Source of the DNA: an uncultured euryarchaeote
GTDB taxonomy: Archaea; Thermoplasmatota; Poseidoniia; Poseidoniales; Poseidoniaceae
NCBI GenBank assembly: GCA_937881505.1
Contig: CALGEM010000291.1
Span: forward strand, 1 to 12,967
Direction: 5' to 3'
DNA length: 12,967 nt
A model generated the notes under the pieces. It had not been told where the DNA came from, did no database searches, and saw nothing but the letters and a program-made list of their open reading frames with translations. Shown one piece after another: positions 1 through 6,411 of this stretch. The stretch's first letter is position 1, and each line of letters opens with the position of its first letter. The position numbers and the translations under genes were made by a program.

Positions 1-1691
1 AAATCTTCACCGTTGGCGTGGTCGCCTACGATGTTTGGCTCAACGGCAACGTCGACGAGGTCATGTTAGTGACCGCCACGCCGCTCCAGAACATCATCGG
101 CCAAGGCACCACGCCGCCACGAATTACGTCCTTGATGGCCTTTGACCACGCTGATGACGATGGCACCGCCATCGACGTGGTTTGGGAGCCCTCAACGGTG
201 GAGGATTTCGCTTCCTACACCGTGTGGGTCGCCAACGCCCCCGTGGAGGATTTGTCCATTGCTTACGCAGCCTTTGGCAACAACCCGAACACCTGCGGTT
301 GTTTCTCATTCAACAAACAGTGGATTGACGAACGCACCAACCCCATCGAGTTGACCATCTCATCGGCACTCTACGTGGAGGACGGCACGGACCTCTCCGC
401 AGGCACGCCCGATTTGATTCGTCCCGATGTGGAACTCTTCGTGGCCGTGACGGTTCACGACCTGAAGGGCAACGTCCACTTGACCGAATTGACTCAAGTC
501 AGCGTGACGCCGATTGACAACATCAACGACAAGACGGCGCCTGACCGATTGACCGAACTGACCTTGACCGACCGTCCCAACGACGATGGCAGCGCCTTGC
601 TGCTTTCCTTTGACCTCTCTGAGGCTGATGATGTATGGGAATACCTCGTCTATGCAGAGACCTACGACTTCGAAGGGACGGTTGGGCAACAAGGCACCCA
701 AATGGCGCTCAACCCCATCGCTACGCTCGACAGGGCTCCAAGCCTGCCACTTGTTATCGACGTGATCGCAGGCGATGTACCCGTCATCGCCGGACAGAAG
801 ATTTGGGTGGCGGTGGTCGTCATGGACTCGTCCGGAAACGCTCATTATGACATGCTCGAGATGGAATCCGGAGAATCCACCGACGAGGGCATCACCGACC
901 CTGGTGTGTATCTCCCGGACATTGAGGAGGTTGAGGCTGAGTGGTTTGAAGAGAACAGCATCTTCGTTGAATGGCAGCATTCGGTCAACGCCAACGTTCG
1001 CGGCTATCACATCTACATCAGCGAGGAGATGTTCACGAGTACGGACGATGCCACCATGGTGGGCGAAACGGTATCGGCTAATTCCTTCCTCATCACATCA
1101 GATGTCTTTGACAGTTTGACCAACGCATCAGCCTACTATGTCGCTGTCGTCCCCTACGATGACACCGTGGCCAAATCAACGGTTGAAGCGGTGAAACTCA
1201 ATGCGTTGAGTGGTGGTGATGGCGATGATGGTGTTGGCGATAGCGACAGCCCGCTCTCCCTTGAATCGTTGCTGACCACGCCCAACCTCATCGCAGCCGG
1301 TATGTTCCTCATCGTGATCCTCTTGCTCGTGCTGGTCGTTCGGGGCCGAAACAACTCCAAACAGCGCTCAAAGTCCTGGGAATTGCAGGAAGCGACCTGG
1401 GGTATTCAGGACAGCAACTGGGACTCGCCCACATCGGTTGCACCGAGCCCAGCAGCGCCCACTGCTGCCCCCGCACCACCGCCCGGCATCTCCACCCAAC
1501 AAGCCAACGACATCTACGCCGCTGCCAACCAAATCCAATCGACGGATTACGGTCGTCCTGCCTACCAAGCAACACAACCGGTACTCAAACCGCAGGTTGA
1601 CCCCTCGCTGCTTGATGGGCTGCTGGATGAGCCAGCACCTGCCCAAAAGATGCCGGAAATTGACACCTCATTCCTTGACGATTTGTTGTGA
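1..1691 (+). CDS. Membrane-anchored FN3-like surface protein, 5'-partial
   Basis: The reading frame is open to the window edge, so the N-terminus and any signal peptide lie outside; the GTG at 18 is only the first visible start-type codon. Numbering from that codon (557 residues), I see three beta-rich FN3-like modules at about 33-165, 174-284 and 300-397. The first two begin with a TxPxR-type strand followed by an Asp-rich DDG turn, and the third has the pattern FVEWQHS...YHIYIS. An Asp/Gly/Ser linker leads to one membrane helix (about 422-442) followed by RGR, so the FN3 part should be outside and the tail inside. The tail has three Trp at exact 7-residue spacing (454, 461, 468), an Ala/Pro linker and two copies of a 12-residue motif (525-536 and 546-557) that ends the protein. 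C93 and C95 are the only obvious Cys pair. FN3 modules usually mediate adhesion or protein contacts; the exact role is unknown. The pabC start follows 9 nt after the stop. Confidence 0.8.
   Translation, partial: IFTVGVVAYDVWLNGNVDEVMLVTATPLQNIIGQGTTPPRITSLMAFDHADDDGTAIDVVWEPSTVEDFASYTVWVANAPVEDLSIAYAAFGNNPNTCGCFSFNKQWIDERTNPIELTISSALYVEDGTDLSAGTPDLIRPDVELFVAVTVHDLKGNVHLTELTQVSVTPIDNINDKTAPDRLTELTLTDRPNDDGSALLLSFDLSEADDVWEYLVYAETYDFEGTVGQQGTQMALNPIATLDRAPSLPLVIDVIAGDVPVIAGQKIWVAVVVMDSSGNAHYDMLEMESGESTDEGITDPGVYLPDIEEVEAEWFEENSIFVEWQHSVNANVRGYHIYISEEMFTSTDDATMVGETVSANSFLITSDVFDSLTNASAYYVAVVPYDDTVAKSTVEAVKLNALSGGDGDDGVGDSDSPLSLESLLTTPNLIAAGMFLIVILLLVLVVRGRNNSKQRSKSWELQEATWGIQDSNWDSPTSVAPSPAAPTAAPAPPPGISTQQANDIYAAANQIQSTDYGRPAYQATQPVLKPQVDPSLLDGLLDEPAPAQKMPEIDTSFLDDLL
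1377..1424 (+). repeat. Trp heptad repeat in cytoplasmic tail
   Basis: Tandem 7-residue units WELQEAT and WGIQDSN followed by a third W (residues 454, 461, 468 counted from the GTG at 18). Consensus is W-x-[LI]-Q-[ED]-[AS]-[TN]. It lies directly after the membrane helix and its basic stop-transfer residues. It could be an amphipathic helix lying on the membrane face or a protein-docking motif; function is inferred only. Confidence 0.6.
1590..1688 (+). repeat. Duplicated 12-residue LLDxLL motif at C-terminus
   Basis: PQVDPSLLDGLL (1590-1625) and PEIDTSFLDDLL (1653-1688) match at 7 of 12 positions, with mostly conservative differences, and start 21 residues apart. The second copy is the exact C-terminus. 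The consensus is P-[QE]-[VI]-D-x-S-[LF]-L-D-x-L-L. This looks like a short linear binding motif used twice. Confidence 0.65.
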
Positions 1692-1700
1692 GGGCGCACC

Positions 1701-2450
1701 ATGGTGAACAGTGGTCCACGCTCAGAAGTGTTCACGACCGTCCTTGTCAATGAACACGGCGCTGTTGCCGATTGGACAGCTCATCGCCAGCGTTTGACAG
1801 AGCACGCCAAGCGCTTGCGAATCGAATTGCCCGACAAACCACCAAGCATCACCGCCGAATCTGAACAAGCAGGCTGGCGGCTGGCCCGGATTTCCTGTGC
1901 GGCTGGAGATGCTGCATGGCAAGTCCAGAAGCGTTCACTGGCCTTTCGCGACGAGGCCATCGATGCCATCACCGTTCCTGCACCACGATGGAATGAACGA
2001 ACCAACGGCACAAAACACGGTGATTGGATGGCCTACTTGACCGCCGCAGAAGCAGCGGCCAACGCTGGTTGCGATGCGGCCTTGCTGGTTCATGATTACG
2101 CCATTGTGGATGCAGACCGAGGTACGCCGATGGTGCTGGACGAGGACGGCACAGTGTGGATGTCGCCTTCAACCGATGGAGGTGTAGACAGCATCACCGC
2201 GGCCGTCCTTGAATCGCTCCTACCCGATGCGGGGTTGCCGGTGGTCAAAGGGCGACTGAATGAACGAACGGTGGCCCGGTGTGCCGAAATGGTCGTGGTG
2301 GGCACCGGCATGGGCGTGTGCCGAATCAACGGATTGGATGGTGAAACCATCGGCGATTCGGACGTTCTCTCAACGACATGCCAACGGCTCATGTCCCAAC
2401 ATTTTACCGAGGAGAGCACGTGGTCCGTCGTGGGGCCACACGATGTCTGA
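1701..2450 (+). CDS. pabC: Aminodeoxychorismate lyase-like, PLP fold-type IV protein
   Basis: A 249-residue protein, slightly shorter than typical PabC or branched-chain aminotransferases. ADC lyase splits 4-amino-4-deoxychorismate into p-aminobenzoate and pyruvate for folate-type cofactors. Support is a class IV layout: an N-terminal strand with VFTTVLV, WTAHRQRL near 25-32 matching the H-x-x-R-L segment, a candidate PLP lysine K105 in GTKHGDW, then AALLVHD and GTGMGVCRI. It is divergent: the usual Thr-Glu plus T-x-x-N-L-F segment reads IVDADRGTPMV here, and the G-x-x-R-x phosphate-binding segment is not clear. The start ATG at 1701 has a GAGG 7 nt upstream, overlapping the stop of the previous gene. 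The 3' end overlaps the PabB-PabA gene by 8 nt, which is the main reason to assign it to p-aminobenzoate synthesis and not to a D-amino acid or branched-chain aminotransferase. Confidence 0.72.
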   Translation: MVNSGPRSEVFTTVLVNEHGAVADWTAHRQRLTEHAKRLRIELPDKPPSITAESEQAGWRLARISCAAGDAAWQVQKRSLAFRDEAIDAITVPAPRWNERTNGTKHGDWMAYLTAAEAAANAGCDAALLVHDYAIVDADRGTPMVLDEDGTVWMSPSTDGGVDSITAAVLESLLPDAGLPVVKGRLNERTVARCAEMVVVGTGMGVCRINGLDGETIGDSDVLSTTCQRLMSQHFTEESTWSVVGPHDV

Positions 2451-4683
2451 ACACGTGATGGCCCTCGTTGAGCAACTTGAGGCCAACCAACTCGTGGGCG
2501 AGGGGGCTTTCCGCTTTGGAGCTCCAGACCGTGTGCTCTTGGTTTCAGGAGGGCCACCCTCGCATCTCGCCAAACATTCCCTCATCGCTGCGCCTCCGAC
2601 CAAGCGAGTGGTCATTCGGCAACCATCCCGCAGCACGCTTGCGAGCGCAGAACCCCACGAACCCTTGAATGGGGAAATTCATCTCACGCAAGAGTGCCCG
2701 CTACTGGAGGCCGAAGTAGAGGAATGGAAACACGGGTCATGGTACCACAGCGTCACCCTACGAGCGAGGGACCTCGAAGACGTCTTTGGAAAGTTGAGCG
2801 GAGAAACTTCTGATGAACCGTTCAACCATCCCCACGCCACCTCCCTCCCCCAACGGGCGTTCTGGTCGGGTGCCCTGGCATACGACCTGGTCCAGTGGAC
2901 CCAGCCGCTTCGCCTTCAGCACCCACCTGCAGAGGGTGCACTGCTGGCTGTCTTGTGGCAGGTGAACGGCGGCGTGGTCGTCGACCATCACCACGACAGT
3001 GTGGAGGTGTTTGGACAGGACGATGCGTGGTGCAGTGCTGCTGAGGCTTGCATTCCGTGGGACGGTGAGGTCGTTTCAGTACCGTCTGCCCAACCGCATC
3101 GCGAAGCGGTGACCCACACCGATGAAACGCACGAAGGCAACGTGGAAGCCGTGCGCCAAGGCATCATCAACGGCCAGGTGTACCAAGTGAACATCGGCAA
3201 GCACTGGCAAGGAGAAATTGACCACCCTTACACCGTCTACCAACGTCTTTTGAGAAGCAATCCAGCGCCTTTTTCCGCTTACACCGAAGCGCATGACCTT
3301 GGTTTTGCCCTCGCCAGTTCATCGCCTGAATCCCTGTTGATGTGCGACGGCGAAATGCTGCAAACTTCACCCATCAAGGGCACCTGCCCGCAAGGTTCGA
3401 CCGCTGACGAGGCCGCCCGCTACCGAGAGACGATGATCGGCGATGAAAAGGAACGGGCAGAACACCGGATGCTGGTGGATTTGATGCGCAACGATTTGAC
3501 GCAGGTCGCTGTTCCTGGAACCATCAGCGTTGACCGTTTTGACGTCGAGGCCTACGCCAATGTCCAGCATTTGGTCAGTCATATCACCGCTCAGCTTCGT
3601 CCAACCGAATCGGGTGCAAGTGCACTGCAAGCGGTCTTCCCGGGGGGTTCAATCACGGGGTGCCCACGAACCATGGTGTGTGCCGTCATCGACCGGTTGG
3701 AGGAAATGCCTCGTTCCTTCTGGACGGGTTCCATTGGCTACATCGACGTCCACACCGGCCAATCGGCTTGGAACATCCTGATTCGCACCCTTGAAGCCCA
3801 TCGGAAAGCCGGGCGCTGGAACGCCTCAGTCGGCGCAGGAGGCGGCATCACCATCGCTTCTCAGCCGAAGAACGAGGTTGAAGAAGCGGCCTGGAAAGGT
3901 GCTGCACTGAGGGTGGCTGCAGGATGGATGAAAGAAGAGCAGACCTCCTTGCCGACCGGCGATTTGGCCATCCACCCGCTCCAGCCGCCGCTTCGAAGTC
4001 TCGCTTCTTCAAACACCGGCGAAATTCGAACGCTGGACGAGGCGCTTCAGGGGGAGGAAAAACCAAGCGTTCTGTTCATTGACAACCTGGATTCCTTCTC
4101 ACTCAACATCGCCGATGCCATCGCACAAACGGGACGAAATGTCGTGGTGCTCGAAGGGCGCTCGCCTTTGAGTGAACAGTGGCTGGACCCGGTGGCGCTC
4201 CACGATGTGCTTGACCGTTTGCGCCCGACACATCTGATCCTCGGCCCGGGCCCGGGACGCCCTCAGGACGCCTTGCTGACGATGGCGTTGGCCCACCTTG
4301 CACTCGACGGTCAGCTGACCATGCCCGTGCTGGGCGTTTGCCTTGGACATCAGGCACTGGCACTTGCCGACGGACGAAACGTCGTGTCCTCTCCATTTGG
4401 ACCGGTTCATGGCGTGCCGGTTGAAGTTGACCACGACGGGACTGGTGTCTTCATTGGACAAGGTCAAGGATTGAAATTCACGCGATACAATTCACTGGTC
4501 GCCATTGAAGACGGTGAACATCAACTCGTAGTCAACGCTACGGAAGCCACTTCTGGACTCATCATGGGGTTGCGACACGCAACCCTTCCTCTTCACGGTG
4601 TCCAGTTCCATCCCGAATCCATTGGTTCCCGAGACGGGGAGCACGTCATTGCCCAATTCCTTGCCATTCAATCGGATGGTTGA
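2443..4683 (+). CDS. pabB-pabA: Fused aminodeoxychorismate synthase, PabB-PabA order
   Basis: A 746-residue bifunctional enzyme converting chorismate plus glutamine to 4-amino-4-deoxychorismate. Residues about 1-490 are the chorismate-binding PabB/TrpE fold. PIKGT at 310-314 carries K312, the lysine that marks ADC synthase, where anthranilate synthase has PIAGT. DLMRNDL, VEAYANVQHLVSH and FPGGSITGCPR (399-409) are core motifs; the family usually has GAPK where this has GCPR. A linker of about 490-540 leads to a class I glutamine amidotransferase (about 541-743) with LGPGPGRP, GVCLGHQ (nucleophile C633) and VQFHPES (H723, E725), so the triad is complete. The order is synthase first, amidotransferase last, the reverse of the plant and fungal fusion. 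I chose ATG 2443, overlapping pabC by 8 nt; the frame is open upstream to 2260, but that stretch lies within pabC. ATG 2458 is an alternative. Translational coupling to pabC is likely. Confidence 0.93.
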   Translation: MSEHVMALVEQLEANQLVGEGAFRFGAPDRVLLVSGGPPSHLAKHSLIAAPPTKRVVIRQPSRSTLASAEPHEPLNGEIHLTQECPLLEAEVEEWKHGSWYHSVTLRARDLEDVFGKLSGETSDEPFNHPHATSLPQRAFWSGALAYDLVQWTQPLRLQHPPAEGALLAVLWQVNGGVVVDHHHDSVEVFGQDDAWCSAAEACIPWDGEVVSVPSAQPHREAVTHTDETHEGNVEAVRQGIINGQVYQVNIGKHWQGEIDHPYTVYQRLLRSNPAPFSAYTEAHDLGFALASSSPESLLMCDGEMLQTSPIKGTCPQGSTADEAARYRETMIGDEKERAEHRMLVDLMRNDLTQVAVPGTISVDRFDVEAYANVQHLVSHITAQLRPTESGASALQAVFPGGSITGCPRTMVCAVIDRLEEMPRSFWTGSIGYIDVHTGQSAWNILIRTLEAHRKAGRWNASVGAGGGITIASQPKNEVEEAAWKGAALRVAAGWMKEEQTSLPTGDLAIHPLQPPLRSLASSNTGEIRTLDEALQGEEKPSVLFIDNLDSFSLNIADAIAQTGRNVVVLEGRSPLSEQWLDPVALHDVLDRLRPTHLILGPGPGRPQDALLTMALAHLALDGQLTMPVLGVCLGHQALALADGRNVVSSPFGPVHGVPVEVDHDGTGVFIGQGQGLKFTRYNSLVAIEDGEHQLVVNATEATSGLIMGLRHATLPLHGVQFHPESIGSRDGEHVIAQFLAIQSDG

Positions 4684-4719
4684 AGAATCCCTTACGGCTG
4701 GATTGAACAGGGAACAGCC

Positions 4720-5106
4720 ATGCCGACCTGCAGACTCTGTGCAAGCACCTACCCTCGTGAGTTCTTCATTCACGGAAACGGCCAGTACACACAAGTCTGC
4801 GTTCGATGCGGTGTTGACAAAGGACTGGTGAAGAAAGAAGACGTCCCTGTGCTCTTCGAAAAGAACACTTCAAGCGCTCGTTTTTCCACCATAGCACGCC
4901 GATACAGCATCTTCCTCTACCTCCCCTTCCTGTGGGTGTTGTGGGGCTCTACCCTGTCTGGGGTTGAACCATGGGGCCTGTTTTTCCTCATCTTGCTGAT
5001 TTTGCTCACCCTCGCCGCTCCGGTCCTCTTCATCTACCGAGGCGGGCAATATTCCGGTGACATGGCTCGGCTAACCCCTGCTTACGACCGTCCAAAGGGC
5101 CACTGA
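4720..5106 (+). CDS. Small protein with zinc-ribbon-type Cys motif and two TM helices
   Basis: A 128-residue protein whose family I do not recognise. C4-x2-C7 and C27-x2-C30 form two CxxC knuckles separated by 19 residues, the pattern of a small treble-clef or zinc-ribbon site. Two hydrophobic helices follow (about 63-79 and 85-106) with a short loop between them, then a basic, Pro-containing tail. With RR before the first helix and YRGG after the second, both ends are probably cytoplasmic, placing the zinc site inside. It lies 36 nt after the pabB-pabA gene on the same strand, so it may be co-transcribed, though nothing links it to pABA synthesis. No strong Shine-Dalgarno site is seen before ATG 4720. 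Its stop is 3 nt from that of the convergent YchF gene. Confidence 0.8.
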   Translation: MPTCRLCASTYPREFFIHGNGQYTQVCVRCGVDKGLVKKEDVPVLFEKNTSSARFSTIARRYSIFLYLPFLWVLWGSTLSGVEPWGLFFLILLILLTLAAPVLFIYRGGQYSGDMARLTPAYDRPKGH

Positions 5107-5109
5107 GGC

Positions 5110-6390
5110 TCAAGACTTGGCGTGGATTTTCAGCACGTCGCCATCGGCCAATTCGTGGTCAGCACCAACGACCCGTCGGGTTCGGCCATCAACACCTCGG
5201 ATGAAGCCGGCCTCTAAATCGGTGTGAACGCGTCCAGCGAGGGCTTTGGCGTGAAGGCCCGAAGGGACGACTAAAGCATCGGGAAGTACACGTCCGTCGC
5301 CGTCCACCCAATGCGTTTCGTCCTGCACCGGATAGACCACCATGTGGTTCAAACGGTCAAACAAGACCTCGTCCATAAGGTTGGCAAGACCCGTTCCACC
5401 AGCCGCTTTCAGGCGCTCTTGCATGTGATTGAGGGCTTTTTCCTGGGCCTCGTTGAGGGTGGCTTCAGCTTGGACGTCAAAGCGGGGCTGTCCGCTGCGA
5501 TAATCGATGAGCCCCGCCGAAGAAGCCCGGCGAAGTGCGAGTTCCATGTCGGCCATGCACGCGTACATGGAACGGTCTGAAAACGCTTCAACCACACCCT
5601 TTGGAGCGATGTCCATTTTATTGGCAGCGTAGACAATGGGGAACAATTGCTCTCGCATGCAGCGCCCAAGAAGATGGAGTGAGGCGCTGTCCCAGTCCCA
5701 AGGTTGAGCGTCTGAGGTGTGAAGTTCGTTGAAGGTCGCCATGCCTTGTGCGACGAGCGGTGGGGTCGCCCCCAACCCGCTGAGGCGTTCTTGAACAAAG
5801 GACGTCAGTCCCTTTTCACCTTCGGCCTGAACACGACGAACACCACGGTTCCAACCGTCTTCCAACAAACCACCAATCCAAGCGTCCAACTCTTGTTCAA
5901 GGAATTCGATTTCAGCCTTGACGGCGGCAATGGCGTCTTCTGAAGAGGAAGTTGCACCCGTGAATTGACCCTCCAGATCGGTTGAACCCGCGGCGTCAAC
6001 CACCTGAATCAGCACATCACAGTTGGCAAGGTCGGCCAGAAACGCGTTGCCTCGTCCACGGCCCTCGCTGGCACCAGGAACAAGTCCGGCGACGTCGACA
6101 AGAGCGATGGGGACAGAGCGTCGGTGACCGATGCAGGTGCCCGTTCGTGGTTCGCACAAACTTCCTTGTCGCGGGTCGTCTTCTTGCGTGGGCTCCAGCC
6201 GGCCTTCTGCTTCCAATTTCTCTCGGAGGTCTTGACAGGGGCAGGCAAGACGAGCCTCAACGAAGGCGACCCCAACGTTCGGGTCAATGGTGCAAAAAGG
6301 ATAGTTGGCTATGTCCACTTGGGCCAGCGTGGCAGCGCTGAAGAACGTGGATTTGCCCACGTTGGGTTTACCGACCAAACCGATGCGCAC
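5110..6390 (-). CDS. ychF: YchF/Obg-like translation-associated GTPase, archaeal type
   Basis: A 426-residue P-loop NTPase of the Obg/HflX superfamily, YchF subfamily, cytoplasmic and ribosome-associated. Walker A is GKPNVGKST (7-15). Switch II is DVAGLVPGASEGRG (99-112). G4 is NKMD (257-260). The C-terminal region from about 349 (MVVYPVQDE to DGDVLKIHAKS) is a TGS domain. G4 matters because bacterial and human YchF/OLA1 have NxxE and prefer ATP, whereas NKxD predicts GTP. Between G1 and switch II is an archaeal-style insert with C50, C52, C79 and C86, perhaps a metal site. An alpha-helical segment lies at about 150-210. The start is GTG at 6390, with GAGGG on the minus strand at 6404-6400 about 9 nt upstream. 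It lies 21 nt downstream of the EF-hand membrane protein on the same strand, so co-transcription is likely. Confidence 0.93.
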   Translation of the reverse strand: MRIGLVGKPNVGKSTFFSAATLAQVDIANYPFCTIDPNVGVAFVEARLACPCQDLREKLEAEGRLEPTQEDDPRQGSLCEPRTGTCIGHRRSVPIALVDVAGLVPGASEGRGRGNAFLADLANCDVLIQVVDAAGSTDLEGQFTGATSSSEDAIAAVKAEIEFLEQELDAWIGGLLEDGWNRGVRRVQAEGEKGLTSFVQERLSGLGATPPLVAQGMATFNELHTSDAQPWDWDSASLHLLGRCMREQLFPIVYAANKMDIAPKGVVEAFSDRSMYACMADMELALRRASSAGLIDYRSGQPRFDVQAEATLNEAQEKALNHMQERLKAAGGTGLANLMDEVLFDRLNHMVVYPVQDETHWVDGDGRVLPDALVVPSGLHAKALAGRVHTDLEAGFIRGVDGRTRRVVGADHELADGDVLKIHAKS

Positions 6391-6411
6391 GGGAGCACGC
6401 CCTCTGCTTGT

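Noticed and set aside
360..1010. Long minus-strand open frame (216 codons) opposite the FN3 protein
   Set aside because: It lies wholly antisense to a well-supported coding region, has no recognisable domain and no clear ribosome binding site; it is a shadow frame of GC-rich coding DNA.
2260..2442. Upstream extension of the PabB-PabA frame by 61 codons
   Set aside because: This stretch is fully inside pabC and encodes a Trp/Arg-rich sequence unlike the family; ATG 2443 gives the normal coupled start.
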